Source: Polymorphobacter multimanifer
Lineage (GTDB): Bacteria > Pseudomonadota > Alphaproteobacteria > Sphingomonadales > Sphingomonadaceae
Length of the DNA stretch: 64,000 nt
Assembly: GCF_014205635.1 (NCBI RefSeq)
Contig: NZ_JACIIV010000019.1
Span: 16,869 to 80,868 of the forward strand
Direction of reading: 5' to 3'
Part shown: positions 30,058-38,503 of the stretch, piece by piece
Position numbering within the stretch: position 1 is the first letter of the stretch
How the letters are laid out: the number at the start of each line of letters is the position of its first letter
The notes under the pieces: model-generated
Databases searched by the model: none
The model's input: the letters and a program-made list of their open reading frames with translations, nothing else
What the model was told of the DNA's origin: nothing
Made by a program: the position numbers and the translations under genes

Positions 30058-30554
30058 TGCTCGCGCTCCATCACGTCGACGATGGCATCCACGATGTTCG
30101 AATAGGCGCCGCAGCGGCAGAGGTTACCGCTCATCCGCTCGCGGATTTCCTCGCGTGTCAGCCGGACCGCACCGGACAGGTCCTCGCTCACGAAGCTCGG
30201 CCAGTTGCTGGCCGCTTCGGCGAGCATGGCCTTGGCCGAACAGATCTGCCCCGGGGTGCAATAGCCGCACTGGTAACCGTCGTGCCTGACGAATGCTGCC
30301 TGGATCGGATCGAGATTGTCGGGGGTGCCGAGCCCTTCGATTGTGGTAATGCTTTCGCCATCATGCATGATCGCGAGCGTGAGACATGCGTTGATGCGCT
30401 GGCCATTCACCAGCACGGTGCAGGCGCCGCACTGGCCGTGATCGCAGCCTTTCTTCGTTCCCGTGAGATTGCAATCGCGGCGCAGGAAATCGAGCAGAGT
30501 GGTGCGGGGGTCTCCCGCGAAATCATGATCATGGCCGTTTATCGTCAGAGGCAT
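30054..30554 (-). CDS. 2Fe-2S subunit of a molybdenum hydroxylase (PaoA-like)
   Basis: The 166-residue small subunit has an N-terminal plant-type ferredoxin domain (GCDHGQCGACTV...C) and a C-terminal helical domain with the second 2Fe-2S site (CGYCTPGQI and CRCGAY). ATG 30554 starts MPLTINGHDH. In E. coli the equivalent PaoA has a Tat signal. No twin-arginine leader is visible with this start, and the in-frame extension upstream has none either, so the complex is probably cytoplasmic here. It is first in the operon. Confidence 0.9.
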   Translation of the reverse strand: MPLTINGHDHDFAGDPRTTLLDFLRRDCNLTGTKKGCDHGQCGACTVLVNGQRINACLTLAIMHDGESITTIEGLGTPDNLDPIQAAFVRHDGYQCGYCTPGQICSAKAMLAEAASNWPSFVSEDLSGAVRLTREEIRERMSGNLCRCGAYSNIVDAIVDVMEREQ

Positions 30555-30787
30555 CGGGCTCTCCCTTGCTTCGGGAACAACGGGGCCGCCGGCAATTCGA
30601 TCCACCTGCACCGCCAAACATGCCGCAACGCGGGTGTGGGTTCCATTTGGCCGGCTATGGGAAATTTCGCCCGAGGTTCATTGCCGGGTGATCGAAATTC
30701 GATCGGTCATCGCTACAAAGCCTTTGCCGCAATGCCGGTGGTTCGCGCCCTGCGCGCCTGATCCGGCCGCTGAGCAGCACCATTGTC
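30555..30787. other. Intergenic stretch upstream of the molybdenum hydroxylase operon
   Basis: These 233 bases hold the promoter of the hydroxylase operon. I see no tRNA, no repeat and no credible small gene in them. Confidence 0.4.
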
Positions 30788-31102
30788 TCAGGTCGCGGAG
30801 CCATCCTTGCTTTCGTATCGCTCGCGCTCATAGGGCTCCAGCCCGGAGTCCGGCGCAGCTTCGGGGAGGGCGTCGCCGGTGCGGCCACGCGCCGGGTTCG
30901 CTTCCGCCGGGCCGTCCGGCATTTCAGGCTCCTCACCAGCCGACGGTCCTGCATATTGCGGCACCATGCTCGGGCTCGGAGCTTCGTTCTGCCCGTGCGT
31001 CAGGCTGTGACCCATTTTGGCGCCAACCTCGCGCTGATCGGCCGCTGCCGCGGCGGCGTCCTCAACGGCCTTGCGGTCGGCTTTTGCGGGTTCATGGTCC
31101 AT
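30788..31102 (-). CDS. Small acidic uncharacterised protein
   Basis: The 104-residue, highly charged and probably disordered protein has many Glu, Asp, Ala and Pro residues and ends EPYERERYESKDGSAT. ATG 31102 has AAGGA at a normal distance upstream, which favours a real gene. It has no signal peptide or membrane segment. It stands downstream of a methyltransferase-like gene on the same strand. I do not recognise a family. Confidence 0.55.
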   Translation of the reverse strand: MDHEPAKADRKAVEDAAAAAADQREVGAKMGHSLTHGQNEAPSPSMVPQYAGPSAGEEPEMPDGPAEANPARGRTGDALPEAAPDSGLEPYERERYESKDGSAT

Positions 31103-31207
31103 GTCAAGGTCCTTCCGACCGCGCGGGGCGGCGTGTTTCACTTGAAGCCAAAGCCTGGCGGGCTGACTGGTTCCCGCAGTGGCGGCTTCTTGCCACCCGG
31201 CGCTGGC

Positions 31208-31879
31208 TCAGCGCTTCGTGGCGAACCAGATGACGTGCATGGCGCCCTTGCCATTCTCGCGCGCCCGGACGCGTACCGTCTCGACCGCAAAGCCTGCGCG
31301 TTGCAGCTGCCGCGCGAACGCGGGGTCGGACGACGCCGACCAGACAGCGAGCACGCCGCCGGGGCGCAGTGCCTTGCGCGCATCGGCCAGCCCCTGATTG
31401 CCATAGAGCCCGTTGTTGGCGGGGCGCGTGAGACCGTCCGGCCCGTTGTCGACGTCGAGCAGGATCGCATCGAACGTCGCTGTCGCCCGCCCGATCGTGG
31501 CAGCGACATCGCCCATTTCGACCGTCACGCGCGGATCGTCCAGACACCCGTCGGTGACCGCCGCCATCGGCCCGCGCGCCCAGGCGATGATGCCCGGCAC
31601 CAGCTCGACGACGGTCACGCGCGCGTCCGCCCCCAGCCGACCGAGCACGGCGCGCAGCGTGAAGCCCATGCCATAGCCGCCGATGAGCAGATGCGCCGCC
31701 GGTCGGCCCGCGAGCCGATCGCATGCCATGGTGCCGAGCGCGACCTCGGAGCCGTGCATCCGTGTGCTCATCAGCTCGTTGCGCTCGAGCACGATCATGA
31801 AATCGCCGCCGCGCCGGAACAGCCGCAACGGTGGGCCGCCCGGCACATCGGCCACGTCGATGAGTTCACGCGGCGTCAT
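31208..31879 (-). CDS. Spermidine-synthase-like class I methyltransferase-fold protein
   Basis: The 223-residue protein has the nucleotide-binding pattern HLLIGGYGMGFTLRAVL, acidic VTVVELVPGIIAWARG and FDAILLDVDNGPDGL, as in spermine/spermidine synthase-like proteins. Relatives act on S-adenosylmethionine or its decarboxylated form. The catalytic Asp of true spermidine synthases is not clear, so a polyamine role is only a possibility. ATG 31879 starts MTPRELIDVA. It lies downstream of the sulfatase gene and appears to be a single gene. Confidence 0.7.
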   Translation of the reverse strand: MTPRELIDVADVPGGPPLRLFRRGGDFMIVLERNELMSTRMHGSEVALGTMACDRLAGRPAAHLLIGGYGMGFTLRAVLGRLGADARVTVVELVPGIIAWARGPMAAVTDGCLDDPRVTVEMGDVAATIGRATATFDAILLDVDNGPDGLTRPANNGLYGNQGLADARKALRPGGVLAVWSASSDPAFARQLQRAGFAVETVRVRARENGKGAMHVIWFATKR

Positions 31880-31985
31880 CGGCTGGCGCCCGCCGGATGT
31901 CGCATGATCCGTCCTCCTGCTAATCCGCATGTCAGAAGCGGCGCCGGGCTACAAGCCAAAGGCCTTCTGCCGACCGAACTGGTGA

Positions 31986-33719
31986 TCAGCGGCGCCAGCG
32001 GCGGTATGCGACGGTTGCGAGGACCAGCAGGCTGCCCAGCACGGCGGCGATGGCGGGCAGTGCAGCGCGGAGGCGGGGCATGAGGAGATCGGCACGCGCG
32101 TTGGCCTGGATCTGATCGGGGGCGCTGTAGCCCGGTGGCATCGGCAGCACCCGGTCGGTGGCGGCGTAGCGGGCGTAATCGGCTTGCATGGCGGTGAAGC
32201 GCTGCGGCTCGTCAGCGGCGCGATCGGTGGTTTCGCCCGGGTCGGCAACGATGTCGTAGAGGTGCCAGGCGCCATCGCCATAGGGGGGGAGGTTGCGGAC
32301 CAGCTTCCAGGCGCCCTTGAAGAGCACGGCATTTCCCGAAAGCTCATAGCCGATCGGCAGGTCGTCCGGATGCACGGCGTCGCTGGCGCCGGTGAGCAGC
32401 GGTGCCAGGCTGCGGCCATTGATGGCCTCCTGCACCGGCTGGGGTGCGACACCGGCGAGATCGAGCAGGGTTGGGGTGATGTCGGTGACCATCGAGAAGC
32501 CGTGCGCGATGTGGCCGGCGGCGATGGCAGGATTGCCGGGCCAGGCGATGATGAGCGGCACGCGGAGCCCGCCTTCCGACGCGCTGAACTTGTAGCCGCG
32601 CAAGGGCGCTGCGGCGGCGCTGGCGAAGCTGGTGCCGATGGCGGTGAGGCTGCCGGGGCGGCCCTGCTGGTCGGCTGCCAGGTCGTAGTAATAGTCGGCG
32701 ATCCAGCGGTTGAAGCGAGGCCCGAGGTTGAGGGGGTCGGTGGCTTCGGGGCCGTTGTCGGAGAGGAAGACGAAGATGGTGTTCTCGTACTGGCCGCTCG
32801 TCTTCAGGTGGGTGACGAGGCGGCCGATCTCGCGGTCCATGGCGGTGGCCATGCCGGCATAGGCTGCCATGGCACCGGCGCGTTGCGCCTGTTGGGCGGG
32901 GGTCAGGGACGCCCAGTCGTCGGTGGTGTCCATCGTGACCATGGCGATGCCGGGGGGGACGAGGCCTTGCGCGATCGTGCGCTGGCGGCGTTCTTCGCGG
33001 AGCACGCCCCAGCCGGCGGTGTAGCGGCGCTGGTAGCGGGCAATGTCGGCGGCGGGGGCCTGCACCGGGATATGGTTGGCGAGGAAGTTGACCGAGGCGA
33101 GGAAGGGACGGCTGCTGCCGCTGCCGGAATCGATGTAGGCGATGGTCTTGTCGACAAGGAAGGTGGAGGAATAGCCGCCGAGTTTTGCGGGCTTGCCGTC
33201 CTCGGTCCAGTCGGCTGCATCGTAAAGCAGCAAGTTGGGCTTGTTCTCGAAATTGTCGGCACCCGATTGGCTGAGGGCGAAGGCGCGGTCGTAGCCGTGC
33301 GCGCGGGGAAGGGTTTCGGGTGTTTTGCCGAGATGCCATTTGCCAGTGAAATAGGTGCGGTAACCCGCTGCTTTGAGATGGCTGGCGATGGTGGTGACGC
33401 GGCTGTTCAGCACCGTTTCATAGCCCGGCTTGCCGCGGTGCTGGGGCGGGATCGTTTCGGGCATGTTGCCGAGGCCGGCGCGGTGGTGGCGTACGCCGGT
33501 CTGCAGCATGGCGCGGGTGGGCGAGCATGAGCCGGCCACGTGGAAGTTGGAGAAGCGCACGCCGCGCGCTGCCAGCGCATCGATGTTGGGGGTGGCGATC
33601 TCGCTGCCATAGGCGCCGACATCGCTGAAGCCCCAATCATCGGCGAGCAGGATGACGATGTTGGGTGGGGCTGCCGCGGCTGGCGTCGCGATGAGCAGGG
33701 CGGCCAGCAGCGCGCGCAT
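31986..33719 (-). CDS. Secreted Cys-type sulfatase
   Basis: The 577-residue type I sulfatase has a Sec signal peptide (MRALLAALLIATPAAAA) and an N-terminal metal motif NIVILLADDWG. The activation motif is CSPTR with Cys65, which an FGE enzyme must convert to formylglycine. TYFTGKWHLG and FLSDNGPE supply further active-site residues. A C-terminal hydrophobic helix followed by Arg residues may anchor it. It is last in a minus-strand operon, overlapping the nitronate monooxygenase stop by one base. The sulfate ester it cleaves is unknown. Confidence 0.9.
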   Translation of the reverse strand: MRALLAALLIATPAAAAPPNIVILLADDWGFSDVGAYGSEIATPNIDALAARGVRFSNFHVAGSCSPTRAMLQTGVRHHRAGLGNMPETIPPQHRGKPGYETVLNSRVTTIASHLKAAGYRTYFTGKWHLGKTPETLPRAHGYDRAFALSQSGADNFENKPNLLLYDAADWTEDGKPAKLGGYSSTFLVDKTIAYIDSGSGSSRPFLASVNFLANHIPVQAPAADIARYQRRYTAGWGVLREERRQRTIAQGLVPPGIAMVTMDTTDDWASLTPAQQAQRAGAMAAYAGMATAMDREIGRLVTHLKTSGQYENTIFVFLSDNGPEATDPLNLGPRFNRWIADYYYDLAADQQGRPGSLTAIGTSFASAAAAPLRGYKFSASEGGLRVPLIIAWPGNPAIAAGHIAHGFSMVTDITPTLLDLAGVAPQPVQEAINGRSLAPLLTGASDAVHPDDLPIGYELSGNAVLFKGAWKLVRNLPPYGDGAWHLYDIVADPGETTDRAADEPQRFTAMQADYARYAATDRVLPMPPGYSAPDQIQANARADLLMPRLRAALPAIAAVLGSLLVLATVAYRRWRR

Positions 33720-34657
33720 CAGAAGGATTTGGTGGCGGAAAGTGCGCCGAGGCGGCCGGTGATGGCGTGGAACTCGGCGATGGTCTCCTCGATGATCTGC
33801 GCGACAGGCTTCACCTCGTCGATGAGACCGGCGGACTGGCCGGCGAGGCCGACCGCGGCTTCCATGTCCCCGCCGAAATAGAGATCGAGGATGCGTGCGA
33901 AGGTATCGGGCGGCATCAGCCCGGCTTCGTGGATGGCGGTGGTGCGTGCGGTTTTCAGTGCCCGAATACAGGGGCTTGCGCGTTTGTTGAGGACGAAGGT
34001 TCCGGTCTCGCGCGCATCGAGGATCGCCTGCTTGTAATTGGCGTGGACCGGGCTTTCGGCGGCCGAGACGAAGCGGGTACCCATCTGCACGGCTTCGGCC
34101 CCCAGCGCGAAGGCGGCAGCCATGCCCTTGCCATCGGCGATGCCGCCGGCGGCGATGAGCGGCACATCGGTGATGCGGCGGATGGCTTGGAGCAGGACGA
34201 GGGTGGAGACTTCCTCGGGGTTCTTGAAGCCGCCGCCTTCGGCACCTTCGACGACAAGGCCGTCGACGCCGGCCTCGACCGATTTGCGTGCGGCATCGAC
34301 AGTGGGAACGGCGTGATAGACGATGATCCCGGCGGCCTTGAGGGGGGCCAGGAATTTGGCGGGGCTGCCGGCGGAGGTGGTGACGAACTTGACGCCGCTT
34401 TCGCAGATGAAGCGCAGCATCGCTTCGTCTTTCAGGAATAATATCGGCAGGTTGACGCCGAAGGGAGCGGAGGTGAGATCCTTCATCCTGAGGATTTCGG
34501 CCTGGCAGTTGGCGGTCTCGCCCGAGCTGGTTTCGATGATGCCGAGGCCGCCGGCGTTGCAGACGGCGGAGGCGAGCTGGCTGCGCGCGATCCAGCCCAT
34601 GGGGGCCTGGACGATGGGATAGCGGGCGCCGGTGTGGGCGAGAATGCGGTTGCTCAT
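33719..34657 (-). CDS. Nitronate monooxygenase / 2-nitropropane dioxygenase-like flavoprotein
   Basis: The 312-residue FMN-binding TIM barrel starts YPIVQAPMGWIA and has AVCNAGGLGIIE, VVEGAEGGGF, PLIAAGGIADGKGMAAA and GAEAVQMGTRF, typical of the nitronate monooxygenase/FabK-like family. It oxidises alkyl nitronates, or in relatives reduces enoyl substrates. It overlaps its upstream neighbour by ATGA and its downstream neighbour by TGATG, so it is the middle gene of a coupled three-gene operon. Confidence 0.88.
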   Translation of the reverse strand: MSNRILAHTGARYPIVQAPMGWIARSQLASAVCNAGGLGIIETSSGETANCQAEILRMKDLTSAPFGVNLPILFLKDEAMLRFICESGVKFVTTSAGSPAKFLAPLKAAGIIVYHAVPTVDAARKSVEAGVDGLVVEGAEGGGFKNPEEVSTLVLLQAIRRITDVPLIAAGGIADGKGMAAAFALGAEAVQMGTRFVSAAESPVHANYKQAILDARETGTFVLNKRASPCIRALKTARTTAIHEAGLMPPDTFARILDLYFGGDMEAAVGLAGQSAGLIDEVKPVAQIIEETIAEFHAITGRLGALSATKSF

Positions 34658-35736
34658 GAAAGGTCCCTCACGTCGATGGCCGTCGATCCTGCCGGGAGGC
34701 TGAGCATGAGTCCATCGGTGCCGACGGTGATGGGGCCGTTGAAGCGGCTTGCCGCATCCCCCAGAAAAGCCTTGTGAAAAATGCGAGCCGGGATCGGCGG
34801 GACGATATGGGTGAGGACGAGGGCGCGGACGCCGGCGGCAGCGGCAACCTCGGCGGCGTCTTCGGGCGAGCTGTGATAATCGAGGATATCGCGCATGATC
34901 TGCGCGGTGTTGGGCCGGCCGCGATCGGCGAGGGCGTTGGTGAGGATGGCGACAAGCTTTGGCTGCAAGGCTTCGTGGATGAGCAGGTCTGCACCGCGCG
35001 CGGCCGTGGCGACCCGGGCGGACTTTGCGGTGTCGCCGCTGATAACGAGGCTGCGGCCCTTGTAGGTGAAGCGATAGCCGATAGCGGGGTGGACGGGGCT
35101 GTGGTCGACGGCGAAGGCGGTGATGGTCAGACCATCTTTTTCAAGGACATTTCGGGGTGCTGAAGGGACAGCGAAGGGTCGCGCAAGGGCGCCGGCGCCC
35201 GCTGGAGGGGCGATTTTGGGGCCGTGATGGGCGGTCCGGTAGCCATTGTCGGCCGTGTAGGCGAAGTTGAAGCCCTGGACGATGCGTTCGACCCCGGCGG
35301 GGCCATGGACCGGCAGCGGGCTGGTAGCGGCACGGCCGACCCAGCGCTGCAGCAGGAGCGGGCCGAGGCCATCGAAATGGTCCGAATGGAAATGGGTGAG
35401 GAACAGCGCGTCGATTCCGCCGGCGGGGACGCCGAGGGTGGCGAGGCTGCGGGCACTGCCTTCGCCGGCATCGACGAGGATCTGCTGGCGGCCGGCGATG
35501 ACGAGGGTGCAGGGGCCGGCGCGCGACGGATCGGGGAGCGGCGATCCGGTGCCGCAGAGGATGACGTGAAGACCATCGGGCAGGGTGGCGGTGATATCAC
35601 GGCCGATACGGTCGGCCGCGATGCGGGCGAGCAGCAGGGTGGTGAGAGGCACTTGCAGCGCCCATGCGGTGCCGGCGGCCAGCAAGAATGCGGCGGCGAC
35701 GGCGATTGCGGCTCTTTTCCCCATCGGCGAAACCAT
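34654..35736 (-). CDS. Exported metallo-beta-lactamase-fold hydrolase (RNase Z/AtsA-like)
   Basis: The 360-residue protein begins with a hydrophobic N-terminal segment (AAIAVAAAFLLAAGTAWA). The metallo-beta-lactamase domain shows LCGTGSPLPDPSRAGP, the metal motif THFHSDHFDG, a later VISGDTAKS and VLTHIVPP. This family layout is shared by RNase Z and by the AtsA arylsulfatase of Pseudoalteromonas, so a sulfatase or esterase role is possible, given two sulfatases nearby. It is first in the minus-strand operon. A palindrome lies 12 bases upstream of its ATG. ATG 35724 is an alternative start. Confidence 0.82.
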   Translation of the reverse strand: MVSPMGKRAAIAVAAAFLLAAGTAWALQVPLTTLLLARIAADRIGRDITATLPDGLHVILCGTGSPLPDPSRAGPCTLVIAGRQQILVDAGEGSARSLATLGVPAGGIDALFLTHFHSDHFDGLGPLLLQRWVGRAATSPLPVHGPAGVERIVQGFNFAYTADNGYRTAHHGPKIAPPAGAGALARPFAVPSAPRNVLEKDGLTITAFAVDHSPVHPAIGYRFTYKGRSLVISGDTAKSARVATAARGADLLIHEALQPKLVAILTNALADRGRPNTAQIMRDILDYHSSPEDAAEVAAAAGVRALVLTHIVPPIPARIFHKAFLGDAASRFNGPITVGTDGLMLSLPAGSTAIDVRDLS

Positions 35737-35747
35737 AGGCCAGGTAA

Positions 35748-35764
35748 TGGCATTATCAATGCCA
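35748..35764. promoter_or_regulatory. Putative TetR operator, site 1
   Basis: TGGCATTATCAATGCCA is an inverted repeat, TGGCA-N7-TGCCA, in the 96-base divergent region between two operons. It has the same arms and spacing as the site at 38468-38484. It lies 12 bases from the minus-strand start and 69 from the plus-strand start. Confidence 0.65.
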
Positions 35765-35832
35765 AATCTTGCGCATCACGCGAAATGGTGTCAGACCTGT
35801 TAAAAATAGGGGAGAGTGGAATGTGACAGGCC

Positions 35833-36195
35833 ATGCGGATCATCATCGGGTTGCTGGGGGCGTTCAACCTGGCGATCGGGTTGGCGTTCATGTTCGCGCC
35901 GGCGGCGCCGGCGGCGGCGTTCTTCATCGAGCCGTTCGGGGTACAGGGGCTGGCGACGATCCGGGCGGATTTTCCGGGCTTCTTCATCGGGGCGGCGGTG
36001 TTTGCGCTGCTGGGGGCATGGCGCGCCGAGGCGGCGCCGCTGAACGTGCCGCTGCTGATGCTGGCCATTGCGTTTCTCGGGCGGTGCGTGAGCCTGGGTG
36101 TGGACGGGATGGCGCCGACCGCGGTGCAGCCGATGGTGGTGGAGGCGGTGATGATGGGGCTGTTGCTGCTGGCGCGGCGGGCCTTTGCCAAATGA
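35833..36195 (+). CDS. DUF4345-like small membrane protein
   Basis: The 120-residue protein has four hydrophobic segments and the pattern LGAFNLAIGLAFMFAP...FPGFFIGAAVFALLGAWR...LGRCVSLGVDG, typical of DUF4345 membrane proteins of unknown function. It overlaps the following sulfatase by ATGA and leads an operon of DUF4345-sulfatase-tetR. The putative TetR operator lies upstream in the shared divergent region. Confidence 0.78.
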   Translation: MRIIIGLLGAFNLAIGLAFMFAPAAPAAAFFIEPFGVQGLATIRADFPGFFIGAAVFALLGAWRAEAAPLNVPLLMLAIAFLGRCVSLGVDGMAPTAVQPMVVEAVMMGLLLLARRAFAK

Positions 36196-37874
36196 AGGGG
36201 TGGGTGAAGGGGCTTGGCGCCGCGGTGCTCGTCGCCGGAGTGGGGCTCTGGGCCTCGGCGGACTGGCTCAAGCTGCACGCGCCGGGGCTGCTGGCGGGGC
36301 CGATTGCGCCCAACCGGCCGGTGGTGTGGGCGGCGGGGCCGGAAGCCGCTCCTGCGGCTGCGCGGCCGGCGAACATCATCCTGATCGTGGCGGATGACCT
36401 TGGCTGGAACGACATCAGCCTGACCGGCGAGGGGGTGGCGGGGACGGCGACGCCGAACATCGACCGGGTGGGGCTGGAAGGGGTGCAGTTCGACAATGGC
36501 TATGCCGGCAACGCGACCTGTGCGCCATCACGCGCGGCCTTGCTGAGCGGGCGCTATGCGACGCGCTTCGGCTATGAGTTCACCCCGACCGACACGCGGC
36601 TGCCCGACTGGTTTCCGACCGGCTTGTTCCGGCCCGATGCGATGTTTGCGCGCAACATTGCCCATGCCGATGGCGACTGGGACCAGAAGCCGGTGTTCAA
36701 CGAGGCGGAGGCCGCGAAGGCGGCACCGCCGGGGGACAAGGGGATGCCGTCCAGCGAGATCACCATTGCCGAGCAGTTGCAGGGGCGCGGCTACCATACG
36801 ATCCACCTCGGCAAATGGCATCTGGGGGAAGCCAGGGGGATGCGGCCCGAGGACCAGGGGTTTGATGAAAGCCTCGGCTTCATCATCGGCGGGCAACTGT
36901 TCCTGCCCGAGAATGACCCCAATGTGGTCAATTCCAGACAGGACTTCGACCCGATCGACAAGTTCCTCTGGGCCAATCTGCCGTTCTCGGTGCAGTATAA
37001 TGGCGGGCCGCGCTTCGCGCCCGACCGCTACATGACCGATTATCTGACCGAGCAGGCGCTGGCGGGCATCCGCGCCAATCGCAACCGGCCGTTCTTCATG
37101 TATCTGGCGTATAATGCGCCGCACACGCCGTTGCAGGCGCTGAAGGCGGATTATGATGCGCTGTCGGAGATCAAGGATCATCGGCTGCGAGTGTATGCGG
37201 CGATGGTGCGTGCACTCGATCGCGGCGTGGGGCGCGTGCTCGACGAATTGAAGCGGCAGGGGCTCGACGAGAATACGCTGGTGGTGTTCACCTCGGACAA
37301 TGGCGGCGCGCATTATGTGGGGCTGCCCGACCTGAACAAGCCGTATCGCGGCTGGAAGGCGACCTTCTACGAGGGAGGGACCAAGGTGCCTTTCATGATG
37401 CGCTGGCCGGGGCGGATTGCGCCGGCGACGCGGGTGGCGGCGCCGGTGAGCCACTTCGACATCTACGCGACCGCCAGTGCCGTGGCGGGGGCGGCCTTGC
37501 CCGATGACCGGCCGGTGGATGGCGTGGATTTGCTGCCGCATGTGCTGGGCACGGCGACGGGCCGGCCGCACGAGACGCTGTTCTGGCGATCGGGGGATTA
37601 CCGGGTGGTGCGGCATGGCGACTGGAAGCTGCAGACGCTGCTCGATCCGGCCGAGCCGCTGCTGTTCGACCTGGCCGCCGACCCGACTGAGCGGCGCAAC
37701 CTGGCGGCAGCGCGCCCGGACAAGCTGGCGGAGCTGCAGGGCTTGCTGGCAGCGCATGATGCGCGGCAGAAGAAGCCGGGCTGGGCCTCGCTGGTGCGGG
37801 CACCGATTGCGATCGACCGGCCGCTGGGGACGTTGCCGGTGAAAGGAGAGGATTATGTTTACTGGTCCAATTGA
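36192..37874 (+). CDS. Membrane-anchored or exported Cys-type sulfatase
   Basis: The 560-residue sulfatase has an N-terminal hydrophobic segment (about 7-24) that may be an uncleaved anchor. Active-site motifs are NIILIVADDLGWNDIS, CAPSR with Cys110 for formylglycine formation, IHLGKWHLGE, FTSDNGG and PYRGWKATFYEGG. Like the other sulfatase in this region it depends on an FGE enzyme; one is encoded at 42.5-43.4 kb. It starts inside the stop of the DUF4345 gene and its end overlaps the tetR start by 20 bases. Confidence 0.9.
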   Translation: MKGWVKGLGAAVLVAGVGLWASADWLKLHAPGLLAGPIAPNRPVVWAAGPEAAPAAARPANIILIVADDLGWNDISLTGEGVAGTATPNIDRVGLEGVQFDNGYAGNATCAPSRAALLSGRYATRFGYEFTPTDTRLPDWFPTGLFRPDAMFARNIAHADGDWDQKPVFNEAEAAKAAPPGDKGMPSSEITIAEQLQGRGYHTIHLGKWHLGEARGMRPEDQGFDESLGFIIGGQLFLPENDPNVVNSRQDFDPIDKFLWANLPFSVQYNGGPRFAPDRYMTDYLTEQALAGIRANRNRPFFMYLAYNAPHTPLQALKADYDALSEIKDHRLRVYAAMVRALDRGVGRVLDELKRQGLDENTLVVFTSDNGGAHYVGLPDLNKPYRGWKATFYEGGTKVPFMMRWPGRIAPATRVAAPVSHFDIYATASAVAGAALPDDRPVDGVDLLPHVLGTATGRPHETLFWRSGDYRVVRHGDWKLQTLLDPAEPLLFDLAADPTERRNLAAARPDKLAELQGLLAAHDARQKKPGWASLVRAPIAIDRPLGTLPVKGEDYVYWSN

Positions 37875-38451
37875 GCACGCTGACGGGCCCCTTACAGATG
37901 GGAGGCGGCAGCGCAGCCATCGCAGCCGCGATGCCATCGTGCAGGCGATGCTGGCGCTGGTGGGCGAGGGGCATGTGGCGCCGAGTGCCGAGGATGTGGC
38001 GGCGCGGGCCGGGGTGGGGCTGCGCACGGTCTTCCGGCTTTTCAAGGACATGGAGAGCCTTTACGCCGAGATGACGCTGGCGGTGGCGCGGCGCTTCGAG
38101 GCGATGGCAGCGCCTTTTGCGAGCCGCGAATGGCGGGAGCAGCTGGCCGAGATGACCGAGCGGCGGCTGACGACCTATGAAATGCTGATGCCGTTCAAGC
38201 GAGCCGGCGACGCGCACCGCCATGCCTCGGCGACCTTGCAGGCGCACTATGCCAGCACGCTGGCGGTGATGCGCGCGCGGCTGCGGGGGCTGCTGCCGGC
38301 GGCGATTGCCGGGGACCCGCTGCGCTTCGAGGCGCTCGACCTGTGGTTGAGCTTCGATGCCTGGGAGCGGCTGCGCGGCGAGCAGGGCCTGGAGGCGGCG
38401 GCAGCGCGAGCCGTGGTGGAGGCGCAGATTGCGCGGCTGGCCGCCGATTGA
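37855..38451 (+). CDS. TetR-family transcriptional regulator
   Basis: The 198-residue protein has a helix-turn-helix of TetR type (about 27-70): SRDAIVQAMLALV...APSAEDVAARAGVGLRTVFRLFKDMESLYAEM. A helical ligand-binding domain follows. ATG 37855 lies inside the sulfatase gene behind AAAGGAGAGG. Its likely operators are the two TGGCA-N7-TGCCA palindromes at 35748 and 38468, which would make it an autoregulator and a regulator of the neighbouring operons. The ligand is unknown. Confidence 0.9.
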   Translation: MFTGPIEHADGPLTDGRRQRSHRSRDAIVQAMLALVGEGHVAPSAEDVAARAGVGLRTVFRLFKDMESLYAEMTLAVARRFEAMAAPFASREWREQLAEMTERRLTTYEMLMPFKRAGDAHRHASATLQAHYASTLAVMRARLRGLLPAAIAGDPLRFEALDLWLSFDAWERLRGEQGLEAAAARAVVEAQIARLAAD

Positions 38452-38463
38452 CGGGGCCAGGGG

Positions 38464-38488
38464 ATTATGGCACGCTTAATGCCATAAT
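38464..38488. promoter_or_regulatory. Putative TetR operator, site 2
   Basis: ATTATGGCA (38464-38472) and TGCCATAAT (38480-38488) are perfect 9-bp arms with a seven-base spacer. The core TGGCA-N7-TGCCA at 38468-38484 is the same as in site 1. It lies between the tetR stop and the dehalogenase start, 15 bases before the ATG. Confidence 0.7.
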
Positions 38489-38503
38489 ATCGGGAGATGA
38501 TCG

